A stretch of DNA of 64,000 nt from Chitinophaga pinensis (GCA_945860705.1 CAMART010000010.1:26247-90246); one strand, 5' to 3'; positions 7,786 to 17,588 are shown, counted from the first letter of the stretch. Numbers and translations: made by a program. Notes: a model not told the origin generated them from the sequence alone.

Positions 7786-8484
7786 ATGAAAAACATATTA
7801 ATAAGCTATCTATTACTACTATCTATTTTTACTTCTTTTGCTCAAGATGATTTTGACAAAGGATATGATTTATACAAAAACAAAGACTATAAAGGAGCAA
7901 TACTTTCGTATTCAAAATATATAGCTTCAAATCCTAAAGATGAAAAAGCCTATTTCAATAGATCACTTGCATACTATGACCTTGATGATTATGCAATGGC
8001 TATAATTGATGCAGAAGCAGCCATAAAATTGAAGTATGACTATCATTCTGCTTACTATCAATTAGCTATCTGCAAACAAGCACTTAAAGACTATAAAGGA
8101 GCATTCATACAATATACAATAGCTATAGGTCTTAAAAATGATTATGCACTTGCTTACTCAGGAAGAGGATCATGCTTGTATTATCTAAAAGAATACTCTG
8201 CTTCTGTAAATGACTATGGCAAAGCAGTAGAACTAGACCCGTCAGATGCATCTAACTATGAAGGAAGAGGTCTTTCATATCACTACTTAAAATTGTATTC
8301 TCAAGCAATCGCAGATTTTGATAAAGCGTTGACTATGGATTCAAAATCTACTTATGCATACAATAATAGAGCACTATCTAACTGGGAACTTGGCAATAAA
8401 TCAAAAGCTTGTGCTGACTGGAAAATTGGAGCATCTTTAGGTTCTACTACCAGCAAAAATAATTTGGCTGATTTTTGTAAATAA
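7786..8484 (+). CDS. Periplasmic tetratricopeptide repeat (TPR) protein
   Basis: A 232-residue protein with signal peptide MKNILISYLLLLSIFTSFAQ followed by about six TPR units of 34 residues. The units show the usual pattern with paired small and large residues (DYKGAILSYSKYIASNPKDE, YALAYSGRGSCLYYLKEYSA, YAYNNRALSNWELGNKSKA). TPR proteins are scaffolds and no enzymatic domain is seen. It lies just after the M1 peptidase gene on the same strand, and a strong two-way terminator follows it. Partners are unknown. Confidence 0.82.
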   Translation: MKNILISYLLLLSIFTSFAQDDFDKGYDLYKNKDYKGAILSYSKYIASNPKDEKAYFNRSLAYYDLDDYAMAIIDAEAAIKLKYDYHSAYYQLAICKQALKDYKGAFIQYTIAIGLKNDYALAYSGRGSCLYYLKEYSASVNDYGKAVELDPSDASNYEGRGLSYHYLKLYSQAIADFDKALTMDSKSTYAYNNRALSNWELGNKSKACADWKIGASLGSTTSKNNLADFCK

Positions 8485-8501
8485 GAAAATTTTTATACTC
8501 T

Positions 8502-8540
8502 AAAAAAAATGTCATACTAATTCAGTATGACATTTTTTTT
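8502..8540. terminator. Bidirectional intrinsic terminator
   Basis: A 17-bp perfect inverted repeat (8502-8518 with 8524-8540, loop AATTC) is flanked by A and T tracts on both sides. It lies between the convergent TPR and secG genes and can end transcripts from both directions. Confidence 0.85.
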
Positions 8541-8553
8541 AGAGAATTCAAAA

Positions 8554-8910
8554 CTATTTTCCAGTTGGAGCTCCACCAGGCATTGGTGCTGTGTTGCTAG
8601 GCATTTGTTTTGGACCTTTATATTTATTGAAGTTTTTATCCAATTCTGTTTTTTCGTTTACAACTCCTTTGCTTTTGCCATTAGAAGACTTCATAGCCCA
8701 TCCAGAACTAAGGCAAAGCACTAATAAAATACCTGCAAGATACCAAGTAGCTTTTTCTACAACATCTGTAGATTTTGATGCACCAAAGATTTGATTACTT
8801 ACACCCCCAAATTGGCTATTTACTCCACCACCTTTAGGATTTTGAATAAGAACGATAAGTGCTAATAATACTGAGATTATGATACAAACTATTAAAAATA
8901 TTGATGCCAT
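8554..8910 (-). CDS. secG: Preprotein translocase subunit SecG
   Basis: A 118-residue SecG. It has the first membrane helix (IFLIVCIIISVLLALIVLIQ), the conserved loop NPKGGGVNSQFGG, a second membrane helix (ATWYLAGILLVLCLSSGWAM) and a hydrophilic, Pro/Gly/Met-rich tail. SecG is the third core subunit of the SecYEG channel and stimulates SecA-driven export. The tail is longer than in E. coli SecG, which I believe is usual in this phylum. It is last in the minus-strand operon with the TPR protein, lptE, sigma-54 regulator and miaB, a gene order I know from many Bacteroidota. Confidence 0.92.
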   Translation of the reverse strand: MASIFLIVCIIISVLLALIVLIQNPKGGGVNSQFGGVSNQIFGASKSTDVVEKATWYLAGILLVLCLSSGWAMKSSNGKSKGVVNEKTELDKNFNKYKGPKQMPSNTAPMPGGAPTGK

Positions 8911-8916
8911 TATAAA

Positions 8917-10014
8917 TTACTTTTTTATTAAAATTTCAATTTGAGATGCAAAATAAGTACTTTTTTCGGGAAATTTCAATAATAATTTCTTGTAAGCTAA
9001 TATTGCTTTCTCTTTTTTGCCTTGTTTTACATACAATTTTGCTAGGGTTTCTGTCACCAAATCATCTGCAGGCAGGTAATTATCGGCTTTATGCTTAGAT
9101 ATCTCCATCACTGAATCTTGTATTTTTTCTTTCTTTTTTATCTGATTTTCTACAAAACTATTTACCTTAACTACCTGATTTTCAGTCAAATCTTTCTCAT
9201 ACGCAAAAATATCGAATGGTACATTGCTCAAAATAAGTTCATTGAGCTCGTCTGCTTCTGGATTGTTTTCTACTATTGTACCATATTCTTCTTCCTCTGT
9301 CAACGGCTTTTCTTCAGATAAAGTATGAATCGTATCTTCACTTAAATTATTTTTCAAATCATCGATAAATTCATCATCGATTTTAGTAGAAGATAAATGA
9401 ATAGCTTCGCTCCTACTTTTATAATGTGCTAACCAATCTTGGAATGTATAATTTTGATTCGGGTCAATTTTTGACTCAGAGATTGTTTCAATAGAGATTT
9501 CATTTGTAGTATCTACATCCAATATATCTTGCGAAATATTATTCAATACTTCTGTGTGAAGATTATTCTCTATTGCTATAATTTCTTTAGGTATAGTTGC
9601 AGAACTTTCATTTTTTTCAATTTCTTCATTCACCTGAATCGATTCAATAGTTTCTTCTATTGCTATATTTTTCTCAACTACCTCTATTTCTATATTTTCT
9701 TTTACAGCTTTTTCAGAGCTTATTATAAGTTCCTCTTTAGATTCTATTATTTCATTTTCAATAGATGAAACAGAACTAGAATCTTTAGTTTCTTTTACTT
9801 CATTTTTGATATGTATATAATCAAATAGAAATTCTCTATCACAAGTTTTTAGCGCAGTTTCATTTAATTTTTTTTCAAAATCATCATGATCTAATTGATA
9901 ATATCTTTTTGTCAATTCTATTTGATAGATTTGACTCCATGGATACTGCTTCGCCTTTTGTTCAAGCGTTTCAAGTGGATACGAATCAATATATTGAAGT
10001 AGCGTTTTTACCAT
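8917..10014 (-). CDS. Acidic linker protein with C-terminal TPR-like segment
   Basis: A 365-residue protein. The N-terminal 50 residues (LLQYIDSYPLETLEQKAKQ onward) look like a folded helical cap. Residues about 70-230 are a low-complexity Glu/Ile/Ser/Asn region, probably disordered. The C-terminal 45 residues (LAKLYVKQGKKEKAILAYKK) form a TPR hairpin. There is no signal peptide. Its start overlaps the lptE stop by seven bases and it ends six bases before secG, so it is co-translated with envelope-biogenesis genes. The function is unknown. A scaffold linking secretion and LPS assembly is only a guess from position. Confidence 0.65.
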   Translation of the reverse strand: MVKTLLQYIDSYPLETLEQKAKQYPWSQIYQIELTKRYYQLDHDDFEKKLNETALKTCDREFLFDYIHIKNEVKETKDSSSVSSIENEIIESKEELIISSEKAVKENIEIEVVEKNIAIEETIESIQVNEEIEKNESSATIPKEIIAIENNLHTEVLNNISQDILDVDTTNEISIETISESKIDPNQNYTFQDWLAHYKSRSEAIHLSSTKIDDEFIDDLKNNLSEDTIHTLSEEKPLTEEEEYGTIVENNPEADELNELILSNVPFDIFAYEKDLTENQVVKVNSFVENQIKKKEKIQDSVMEISKHKADNYLPADDLVTETLAKLYVKQGKKEKAILAYKKLLLKFPEKSTYFASQIEILIKK

Positions 10015-10520
10015 TTTACTAAAGCCTTATTAAAAATATCATCTACAATCTGTGTATTGATTTCACGAATTTTTGCTTCTTCTACTGAGGTAAGACTTTG
10101 ACTACTTTCGTACTGTGCAAATCTGGTGAAATCTTGGCTCCATTTATCTTTCTCATCCAATGCATTTACATAATCTACATGCACAGTCATAGTGATCTGT
10201 ACTATACCTGATTGTTCACCTGCAACTGGTGCTCTAGATGCTACTACATAATTTGAAATATAACCAGTAAATTTGAGTTCGCCTCCGTTATTTACCAATT
10301 TTAAATTGCCTTCAGTAGTAAATTTATTTTTAATAGCTTCTGTAAAAAGTTGGGTCGATTTTACAGGTGCATTTGCAGCTTTAGATGGAAAATAATCGAT
10401 AGAAATAGTTTTTGCATTGGTACTAGCCCCAGTAAAAGAGTATACACCACATGAGCTAGCAATAGCAACAATAGATGCTATTAGAATGAATGCATAAATA
10501 TTTTTCACCACTTTATTCAT
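10008..10520 (-). CDS. lptE: LptE family LPS-assembly lipoprotein
   Basis: A 170-residue lipoprotein. The signal peptide ends in the lipobox IASSCG, giving an N-terminal acylated Cys. The mature part begins GVYSFTGAS and contains the short beta strands and helix of the LptE fold, which plugs the LptD barrel and helps insert LPS into the outer membrane. Bacteroidota LptE is very divergent, so the call rests on length, lipobox, the opening GVYSF pattern and gene order. It overlaps both the sigma-54 regulator gene upstream (8 bases) and the TPR protein gene downstream (7 bases), implying translational coupling. Confidence 0.8.
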   Translation of the reverse strand: MNKVVKNIYAFILIASIVAIASSCGVYSFTGASTNAKTISIDYFPSKAANAPVKSTQLFTEAIKNKFTTEGNLKLVNNGGELKFTGYISNYVVASRAPVAGEQSGIVQITMTVHVDYVNALDEKDKWSQDFTRFAQYESSQSLTSVEEAKIREINTQIVDDIFNKALVKW

Positions 10521-11757
10521 CTATTCCGTATTCTTTTATTTTTCTATAAAGTGTTCGCTCAGAAATACCTAAATCGTCAGCAGCTTTTTTCCTTCTGCTT
10601 TTATGTTTTTTAAGCGCACGAAGTATCATCTCTTTTTCTTTATCATCGAGTGAAAGCGATTCATCTACCGTCTCGGCAGTATTAAAATTAGATTTATCGG
10701 TTATCACAATTGGTTGCCCCATATTATTTTGCATCACAGGCTCTGTATGCACTACCACAGGCGGTGTATAGAATCCTTGATTGGGTATATTATCATGAAC
10801 AAATGGCGTATTAACTGCTCCAGTATTCATGTTGAGCATAAATTGTTTCAAGTCATTGATATCTTTTTTTATATCAAAAAGCATTTTGTATAATAATTCT
10901 CTTTCAGAAAAATTATTTCCTCCTGACTGATTTTGTTGTTCGTTATTACTCATGATTGCTGGTGTTTTTGATACATTGAAATCTGGAATAAAATGCATAA
11001 ATTCTTCTGCACCTACCAATTTATCTTTAGCTAATACAGAAACTTGCTCAGCTATATTTTTTAGTTGACGTACATTACCTGGCCAATTATACTTTAGCAA
11101 TAATCTTTTTGCTTCATCATCAAGCTGTATTGCAGGTATTTTTGTTTTCTCAGAAAAATCCATACATAGTTTTCTGAATAATAAAACAATATCTTCTCCT
11201 CTATCTCTCAATGGTGGAATTTCGATAGGAACAGTACTAAGTCTATAATACAAGTCTTCTCTAAATTTTCCTTTTTGTACTGAGTCTAGAAGATTGACAT
11301 TAGTTGCAGCTACTACACGCACATCTGTTTTTTGCGAAGCAGAAGAACCTACTTTTATAAACTCACCACTTTCTAAAACTCTAAGCAATCTAGCTTGTGT
11401 ACCTATAGGCATCTCTCCTATTTCATCTAAAAAAATAGTACCTCCATCTACAGTTTCGAAATAGCCTTTACGTTTGTCATTTGCTCCAGTAAAAGAACCT
11501 TTTTCATGACCAAATAACTCAGAATCAATAGTGCCTTCTGGTATAGCACCACAGTTTACAGCAATGAAGGGATTATGTTTTCTAGGACTTAATTGATGAA
11601 GTATTTGCGAAAATATTTCTTTACCTACACCACTTTCACCAGTGATCAGTACACTCAAATTGGTAGGTGCTACTCGCACGGCCACACTAAGTGCATAGTT
11701 CAGTCCAGGTGAATTTCCTATGATTCCGTATCGTTGTTTTACTGCTTGTAAGTCCAT
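10513..11757 (-). CDS. Sigma-54-dependent transcriptional regulator without receiver domain
   Basis: A 414-residue AAA+ enhancer-binding protein. The central domain carries Walker A GESGVGKE, the sigma-54 contact loop GSFTGAND, Walker B FLDEIGEM and the arginine-finger region DLYYRLSTVPIEIPPLRDR. The C-terminus has a Fis-type helix-turn-helix (KAADDLGISERTLYRKI). There is no N-terminal receiver, PAS or GAF domain, so activity is probably controlled by abundance or by partner proteins. Residues about 250-370 form a long Asn/Gln-rich linker. It follows miaB by 13 bases and overlaps lptE. I believe homologues in the phylum keep this position. Its targets are unknown. Confidence 0.9.
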   Translation of the reverse strand: MDLQAVKQRYGIIGNSPGLNYALSVAVRVAPTNLSVLITGESGVGKEIFSQILHQLSPRKHNPFIAVNCGAIPEGTIDSELFGHEKGSFTGANDKRKGYFETVDGGTIFLDEIGEMPIGTQARLLRVLESGEFIKVGSSASQKTDVRVVAATNVNLLDSVQKGKFREDLYYRLSTVPIEIPPLRDRGEDIVLLFRKLCMDFSEKTKIPAIQLDDEAKRLLLKYNWPGNVRQLKNIAEQVSVLAKDKLVGAEEFMHFIPDFNVSKTPAIMSNNEQQNQSGGNNFSERELLYKMLFDIKKDINDLKQFMLNMNTGAVNTPFVHDNIPNQGFYTPPVVVHTEPVMQNNMGQPIVITDKSNFNTAETVDESLSLDDKEKEMILRALKKHKSRRKKAADDLGISERTLYRKIKEYGIDE

Positions 11758-11770
11758 ATTATTTTTTCAT

Positions 11771-13243
11771 TTATATTGCTGTAGCTATCAGTGTGCCTGA
11801 TGTACATGCCGTTATTTTTACATTTACTAAATCCCCCACTTTATGGTTTCCTTTATCAAAAATACATACCTTACTTTGTGAATTCCTACCATATAATTGG
11901 TTTTCATTTTTCTTTGAAACACCTTCTACAAGTACTTCAAAAGTTTTTCCAATATCTGCTACATTACTTTCATGTGCATGTATTCTTTGCAAATCTACTA
12001 TCTCTTGTAGCCTACGTTTTTTCTCTAGTTCGGGTATATCATCCGTATATTTTTTTGCTGCAAGTGTACCCGGTCTTTCACTATAAAAATACATATATGA
12101 AAGTATGTATTTTACTTCTTTCATAAGTGAAATGGTGTCTTGATGCTCAGCTTCTGTTTCTCCACAAAATCCAGCAATAATATCCGTAGTGATAGATGCT
12201 TCTGGCACTATAGTTTTTATTGCTTTTATTCTATCCATATACCATTCTCTATCGTAGGTTCTGTTCATTCGTTCAAGGCAAGTACTACTGCCACTCTGCA
12301 CAGGAAGATGTACATGCTTGCAAATATTATCGTATTTTGCCATCACATGAAGTACATCATCGAGCATATCTTTTGGGTGAGATGTAGAATATCTGATACG
12401 CATAGTAGGAACAGACTGAGCTACTGTTTCAAGTAGGTTGGCAAAATTAAATACCTCGTCAGTGTCTTTTAATTCAATTAATTTTTTACCTCTTAAAGAT
12501 TCATCTTCACTCCATCTGTAACTATCTACATTTTGACCAAGTAAAGTGATTTCTTTATATCCTTTTTGTTCTAAGTCTTTTACTTCTTGAAGTATCGATT
12601 CAGGATTTCTGCTTCGCTCTCTACCTCTTGTATATGGCACTACGCAAAATGCACACATATTATCACATCCACGCATGATAGATACAAATGCTGTTATTCC
12701 GTTGCTTGAAAGTCTTACTGGATTAATATCTCCATAAGTTTCTTCTCTAGATAAAAGTACATTCACCGCTTTTTGTCCACCGGTAGCTTCTTCTATCAAG
12801 TCTGGCAAAGTTCTATATGCATCTGGTCCAGCTACTATATCAATTAATTTTTCTTCTTCTAGTAGTTTTTCTTTGAGTCGTTCGGCCATACAACCTAAAA
12901 TTCCTATAAGTGCACCTGGATTTCTTTTTTTGATGACTTTAAGATTGTCTAGTCTGTTTCTTACCGTTTGTTCAGCTTTATCACGAATAGAACAAGTATT
13001 TATAAATACGATATCTGCTTCATTAAAATCTCTAGTACTATCATATCCTTTTTGAGTAAGCACTGAAGCTACTATTTCGCTATCATTAAAATTCATAGCA
13101 CATCCGTAGCTTTCTATATAAAACTTTTTACCATTGCTAGGTATATGTACTGGTCTTTCTTGAATCAATGCTTCTCCTTGACGAGTTTCGTCTTGAGTTT
13201 TGTCTGGCATTTCAAATGCAATATCGTTTTTATAGAGCTCCAT
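11771..13243 (-). CDS. miaB: tRNA-2-methylthio-N6-dimethylallyladenosine synthase MiaB
   Basis: A 490-residue radical-SAM methylthiotransferase that adds the 2-methylthio group to i6A37 of tRNAs reading codons starting with U. The N-terminal UPF0004 domain has cluster ligands C48, C84 and C118. The radical-SAM cluster is [10 protein letters not shown] with Cys at 193, 197 and 200. A C-terminal TRAM domain ends the protein. The paralogue RimO is also present in this window at 48518-49831. It is first in the minus-strand operon that runs to secG, with a -7 box 16 bases before the ATG. Confidence 0.96.
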   Translation of the reverse strand: MELYKNDIAFEMPDKTQDETRQGEALIQERPVHIPSNGKKFYIESYGCAMNFNDSEIVASVLTQKGYDSTRDFNEADIVFINTCSIRDKAEQTVRNRLDNLKVIKKRNPGALIGILGCMAERLKEKLLEEEKLIDIVAGPDAYRTLPDLIEEATGGQKAVNVLLSREETYGDINPVRLSSNGITAFVSIMRGCDNMCAFCVVPYTRGRERSRNPESILQEVKDLEQKGYKEITLLGQNVDSYRWSEDESLRGKKLIELKDTDEVFNFANLLETVAQSVPTMRIRYSTSHPKDMLDDVLHVMAKYDNICKHVHLPVQSGSSTCLERMNRTYDREWYMDRIKAIKTIVPEASITTDIIAGFCGETEAEHQDTISLMKEVKYILSYMYFYSERPGTLAAKKYTDDIPELEKKRRLQEIVDLQRIHAHESNVADIGKTFEVLVEGVSKKNENQLYGRNSQSKVCIFDKGNHKVGDLVNVKITACTSGTLIATAI

Positions 13244-13259
13244 GGATTAATTTCTCGTA

Positions 13260-13267
13260 CAAAATTA
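13260..13267 (-). promoter_or_regulatory. Candidate -7 promoter box of the miaB-secG operon
   Basis: The minus strand reads TAATTTTG, matching TAnnTTTG, 16 bases before the miaB ATG. An ATTG about 21 bases further upstream may serve as the -33 element. Confidence 0.4.
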
Positions 13268-13340
13268 GTGCAATTTAGCCAATAATGACAATTTGACATG
13301 TTATTATTCACTAAAAATGTACATATTTGTTGTAGAATAA

Positions 13341-14081
13341 ATGGAACAGCAAACTAAAATATCGATAATCACTATTGTATACAATCGAATACATGATATA
13401 AAACATACCATAGAAAGTGTATTGGGTCAAGAATTTAAAGATATTGAATATATAATCATTGATGGAGCTTCTACCGATGGAACTATAAAAATAATAAATA
13501 CTTACAAAGATAAAATACAAAAAATCATCAGTGAAAAAGATGTAGGAATCTATGACGCTATGAATAAAGGGCTTAAAAATGCAACTGGAGAATTTGTACT
13601 TTTTATGAATGCTGGAGATAGTTTTTTTGATAAAAATGTTTTGAAAAATATTTTTTCATCTGAAAAAATACATGCAGATTTTATTTATGGCGATACGATG
13701 TTTGTAGATATGCAAGAGAAAGAAATTGGATTGATGAGTAATATTCGAAAAAGAAAACTACATAGTAATCTTACTTGGAAAGAGATGAATCATGGTATGA
13801 TGTTTTGTCATCAGAGTTTTATTGTAAAAAGAAAAATAGCACCATTTTACAATTTGAAATACAAGCTTAGTGCAGATATAGACTGGATTATTCAATGCAT
13901 GAAAAACAGTAATTCAAATTACTACTATGATAAAACTCCTATTGCAAATTTTCAAATAGGTGGAGCATCTATTCAAAACCAACGTGCATCTTTAATAGAG
14001 CGATTTCAAGTATTAGCCAATCATTTTGGGTATATAAATACGATAATATCACATATAAAAATAGCTTTGAAATTTAATTAA
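13341..14081 (+). CDS. Glycosyltransferase family 2 protein
   Basis: A 246-residue GT-A fold glycosyltransferase. It opens with KISIITIVYNR, then IEYIIIDGASTDGT (nucleotide-binding Asp), ISEKDVGIYDAMNKG and FMNAGDSFF, where the DxD-type Asp binds the metal. HQSFIVKR and ADIDWIIQ follow further on. These features match small GT2 enzymes that add single sugars to lipid-linked or cell-wall glycans. The donor and acceptor are unknown. It is followed four bases later by an acyltransferase, so the two probably modify the same surface polysaccharide. There are no membrane segments, so it acts on the cytoplasmic face. Confidence 0.9.
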   Translation: MEQQTKISIITIVYNRIHDIKHTIESVLGQEFKDIEYIIIDGASTDGTIKIINTYKDKIQKIISEKDVGIYDAMNKGLKNATGEFVLFMNAGDSFFDKNVLKNIFSSEKIHADFIYGDTMFVDMQEKEIGLMSNIRKRKLHSNLTWKEMNHGMMFCHQSFIVKRKIAPFYNLKYKLSADIDWIIQCMKNSNSNYYYDKTPIANFQIGGASIQNQRASLIERFQVLANHFGYINTIISHIKIALKFN

Positions 14082-14085
14082 TTCA

Positions 14086-15096
14086 ATGATAGAACAAGCA
14101 CATAAAGGAAATCTAAAAGGCTTGAACACCTTGAGATTTATGGCTTTTTTTGTTATATTTCTATTTCATTCTTTCGATATATTTTCTTATGGATATTTAG
14201 GTGTCGATTTATTTTTTGTACTATCTAGTTTTCTACTCACTTTTTTAGCACTCAAAGAAATAGAACTTACTCATTCTTTCTCTCAAAAAAACTTTTTTGT
14301 ACGAAGAGCTTTACGAATTTTTCCTTTATATTTTTTTGTGGTTATTGCACTCACCGTATTTTTACCCATACTATCCAATATCTATCATCTTGATATTTCA
14401 TTTCCAGAAAAGCCTTATCTGTATTGGACATTTCTATCCAATTTTGATAAGAGCAATCATATTTTTGCATTAAAATTTCTATGGTCTATAGCAGTAGAAG
14501 AGCAATTTTATATACTCTTTTTAGGGTTGAGTTTTTTCTTCACACGTAGTATCTGGATTCCTATTAGTATTTTATTAGTTAGCTACTTTATATATATGAG
14601 TTATAGCAATACTTATTTTCTAGATACCTATTCTCATGTAGTACCTCATTTTGCCAATTTTGCTATAGGGATGATTATGGCTTGGCTATTTTATTATAAA
14701 AGAATGACATTAGATTTCAAAATAATATTTTGTTTAATATGTGGTCTATTCGCATATCTATTTTATGATTTAGCTATTGTATTTAATATTTGTTTTTCAT
14801 TTTTCATAGGAGGTATTATAGTTTCGATGATAGAATCATATGAAGTCTTTCCTATACTTTCTAAAATATTTTATCCTACTGAAATACTTGGCAGATATAG
14901 CTATGGGCTATATGTATATAGTGGTATCATCATTACTTTCGGAAAAAAATACTTGCCTTATCAGAATGAACTTATGATATTTTTTATAGAACTAATTGTA
15001 CTCTTTATAGTTTCAATTCTCTCTTATCATATATTTGAGAAAAGGTTTATTGATATGAAGAAGAGGTTTTATAAAAAAAAGAGTGATTATTTTTAA
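14086..15096 (+). CDS. Acyltransferase family 3 (OafA/YrhL-like) membrane protein
   Basis: A 336-residue multi-spanning protein with about ten hydrophobic segments. The N-terminal signature GLNTLRFMAFFVIFLFHSFD contains the conserved Arg and His of the acyltransferase-3 family, and RRALRIFPLYFF and WSIAVEEQFYILF follow at the usual distances. Such enzymes transfer acetyl or other acyl groups to sugars of O-antigen, capsule or peptidoglycan across the inner membrane. It forms a two-gene unit with the GT2 gene just upstream and ends inside a terminator hairpin. Confidence 0.9.
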   Translation: MIEQAHKGNLKGLNTLRFMAFFVIFLFHSFDIFSYGYLGVDLFFVLSSFLLTFLALKEIELTHSFSQKNFFVRRALRIFPLYFFVVIALTVFLPILSNIYHLDISFPEKPYLYWTFLSNFDKSNHIFALKFLWSIAVEEQFYILFLGLSFFFTRSIWIPISILLVSYFIYMSYSNTYFLDTYSHVVPHFANFAIGMIMAWLFYYKRMTLDFKIIFCLICGLFAYLFYDLAIVFNICFSFFIGGIIVSMIESYEVFPILSKIFYPTEILGRYSYGLYVYSGIIITFGKKYLPYQNELMIFFIELIVLFIVSILSYHIFEKRFIDMKKRFYKKKSDYF

Positions 15097-15109
15097 TAAC
15101 CACTCTTTT
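15077..15109. terminator. Bidirectional intrinsic terminator
   Basis: A 15-bp inverted repeat (15077-15091 with 15095-15109) with one G-T-type mismatch and a 3-base loop lies between the convergent acyltransferase and acyl-CoA synthetase genes. A and T tracts flank it on both sides. Confidence 0.75.
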
Positions 15110-15126
15110 ATATTCTATAAAGATTT

Positions 15127-16881
15127 TTAATCCTTATACATCTCTTTTATTTCCTTATCGTATTTAGCCATTACTACCTTACGTTTTACTTTCATAGTTG
15201 GGGTGAGTTCTCCACCTATGATACTCCATTCATCTGGTACTAGTTTAAATTGTTTGATTTTTTCTATCTGACCAAAATTGTGATTCAATATTTCAATCTC
15301 CGATTTGATAAGTGAATAAACCTCTGGAGAGTTAGCCAATTCTACGTTTGATTTGGCATGTACCCCATGTTTGGTAGCCCAATCAGTCAAATTTAAAAAT
15401 GAAGGAACAATCAATGCTCCAACAAATTTTTCATTTTCACCTACTACACATATTTGCTCTATATATCTACATTCTTTCATTTTATTTTCTATCACTTGTG
15501 GAGCTACATATTTTCCTCCACTAGTTTTGAAAAGCTCTTTTACTCTATCAGTTATTTTCAAAAACTTACCATCTATAAATTCACCACAATCACCTGTATG
15601 CAACCATCCATCTGCATCTATAGTCTCAGCAGTGATATCTGGTCTCTTATAGTAGCCCATCATCACGTTTGGTCCTTTTACAAGTATCTCATTATTTTCG
15701 CCTATTTTCACTTCAACACCTGGTATCAATGGACCTATAGTACCAAACATAAATCCACCTGGCTCAAATCTATTGACACTCACCGCAGGAGAGGATTCTG
15801 TTTGTCCATAGCCTTCACGAATAGCTATACCAGCACCACTGAATACTCTACCTAGTCTTTCTTGAAGTGCTGCAGCACCAGTTACAATACCTATTACTTC
15901 TCCACCCAAAGCCTCACGCCATTTGCTATATATGAGTTTGTCATATATTTTGTATTTAAAGGTAGTGCGTTCTTCACCATTGTATTTCATTGCATGGTCT
16001 ACAGCCCAGAAAAATAATTTCTTTTTAAAACCAGTTAGTTCCAATCCTTTACCAATGATTTTTTCATAAACTTTCTCCAATAAACGTGGCACACAAGTAA
16101 AGAAATGCGGTTTCACTTCTTTTAGATTGTCTACAAGTTTTTCGAGACTTTCTGCGTAGTATACTTGGCATCCTACCGCTGTATATATATAGATAGCTAC
16201 TCGTTCAAATATGTGACATAGAGGAAGAAAACTCAATACTTTATTACCATTAACCAATGGGAAGATGGTCATTACAGATTTTACATTGCTCACCACATTA
16301 TTGTGAGAGAGCATCACTCCTTTTGGTACACCAGTAGTACCAGAAGTATAAATAATCGTAGCCAAAGATTCTGGTTTTATATTGTCTTTTATAGCATTTA
16401 CAACATCTATTTCATCTAGACTACCTGTAGCCATAAATTCTTTCCAATTTGTAGCTCCAGCTACATCGTCAAATGTATATATAGCTTGCAAATCTGGACA
16501 TTCTGATTTTATATTCGTTATTTTATCAAATAGGTCTTTGTCTGCTACAAAAGCTACTTTTATACTAGCATCATTAAAAATAAATTTATAATCACTCTCG
16601 CTAATAGTAGGATATACCGGTACGTTTACAATACCTGCTTGCATCATACCCAAATCAACAAAATTCCATTCAGGTCGATTGGGAGAAATAAGTGCTACTT
16701 TATCTTGTTCTTTCAAGCCAAATTTGATAAAAGCACTACTCATCTGATTGGCTATATCTATTACTTCTTTGGTACTAAAACTTTTCCAAACTCCATCATA
16801 CTTGTATGACAAGTATTTGTCCATTGGATATTTTGTATTTTGATAATAAAGTGTATCAAATAATCTAGTAAAATCGTTCAT
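15127..16881 (-). CDS. Long-chain fatty acid-CoA ligase (AMP-binding)
   Basis: A 584-residue adenylate-forming enzyme. The P-loop-like motif TIIYTSGTTGVPKGVMLSH is at about residues 175-193, with YGQTESSP and the hinge region GWLHTGDCGEF and ITDRVKELFKTSGGKYVAP further on. The C-terminal Lys for adenylation lies in LTPTMKVKRK. It activates fatty acids to acyl-CoA for beta-oxidation or lipid synthesis. The long form with the ELFKTSGGK motif fits FadD15/long-chain ACSL-type enzymes. It is a single gene with its own terminator. Confidence 0.92.
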   Translation of the reverse strand: MNDFTRLFDTLYYQNTKYPMDKYLSYKYDGVWKSFSTKEVIDIANQMSSAFIKFGLKEQDKVALISPNRPEWNFVDLGMMQAGIVNVPVYPTISESDYKFIFNDASIKVAFVADKDLFDKITNIKSECPDLQAIYTFDDVAGATNWKEFMATGSLDEIDVVNAIKDNIKPESLATIIYTSGTTGVPKGVMLSHNNVVSNVKSVMTIFPLVNGNKVLSFLPLCHIFERVAIYIYTAVGCQVYYAESLEKLVDNLKEVKPHFFTCVPRLLEKVYEKIIGKGLELTGFKKKLFFWAVDHAMKYNGEERTTFKYKIYDKLIYSKWREALGGEVIGIVTGAAALQERLGRVFSGAGIAIREGYGQTESSPAVSVNRFEPGGFMFGTIGPLIPGVEVKIGENNEILVKGPNVMMGYYKRPDITAETIDADGWLHTGDCGEFIDGKFLKITDRVKELFKTSGGKYVAPQVIENKMKECRYIEQICVVGENEKFVGALIVPSFLNLTDWATKHGVHAKSNVELANSPEVYSLIKSEIEILNHNFGQIEKIKQFKLVPDEWSIIGGELTPTMKVKRKVVMAKYDKEIKEMYKD

Positions 16882-16979
16882 AATAAAAAGTGTTTATTTG
16901 GTTTCAAATCAAAAATATATAAATAAACTCAAAACTTCAAGTTAAAAAAAATAAATCTGCATGCTAGAATTGAGCTTTA

Positions 16980-16987
16980 TATCTTTG
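16980..16987 (+). promoter_or_regulatory. Candidate -7 promoter box of the lipoprotein gene at 17034
   Basis: TATCTTTG matches TAnnTTTG, 46 bases before the ATG, with a partial -33 element (TCTG) about 20 bases upstream. Confidence 0.45.
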
Positions 16988-17033
16988 CAAGGTAAAATAT
17001 TAAACAAAAAATCTATTTTTTTATTATAATAAT

Positions 17034-17543
17034 ATGAAACACTATCTACTACTTTGCAGTTTTATACTAGTATTATCTGCTTGTAAATATAAAAATGAAT
17101 GGCATCAAGTGAATGTAAAAAATTCTTTTTCTATAGAGGTACCCGACTATATGGAAGAATCAAAAAAACTCAGAGAAGATGCAACTTTTCAATATGAAAA
17201 TAGATACAGAAACACGTATGTAATCGTTTTAGAAAAAGATAAAGGAACGGAGGATTTTTCTACCTTTGAAAAAAACGCAATAAAACCTTTGACTACCTAT
17301 GTAGATAAATGTATAATCACAGATTCTACTTATATAAAAGTAAATGGACTAGATGCTCGTATGAATAAAATAATGGGCGATATGGAAAGTGGTGATGAGA
17401 AAGAAACCATATACTACACACATTATTCAGTAAATGGCAAAAAAAAGTACTACGAAATATGTACTTGGACTAGAGGTCCAAAAAGACTGGATCAATATGG
17501 TCCAGATTTGAAACGTATTATGGATTCCTTTAAAGAATTATAA
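17034..17543 (+). CDS. Putative lipoprotein of unknown function
   Basis: A 169-residue protein with a lipoprotein signal (MKHYLLLCSFILVLSAC, lipobox LSAC), so it is probably anchored in a membrane. The mature domain alternates strands and helices in a way that resembles the PsbP/Mog1-like fold found in many small lipoproteins (NSFSIEVPDYMEESKKLRED, then PKRLDQYGPDLKRIMDSFKEL at the end). The opening 'native state' strand followed by a C-terminal helix ending IMDSFKEL parallels the frameshifted gene at 49917-50454. I do not recognise a characterised homologue. Confidence 0.6.
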   Translation: MKHYLLLCSFILVLSACKYKNEWHQVNVKNSFSIEVPDYMEESKKLREDATFQYENRYRNTYVIVLEKDKGTEDFSTFEKNAIKPLTTYVDKCIITDSTYIKVNGLDARMNKIMGDMESGDEKETIYYTHYSVNGKKKYYEICTWTRGPKRLDQYGPDLKRIMDSFKEL

Positions 17544-17588
17544 TATTTTATTTTCATATAGATTTTCTTATCTTGCAGATAAAACTAT

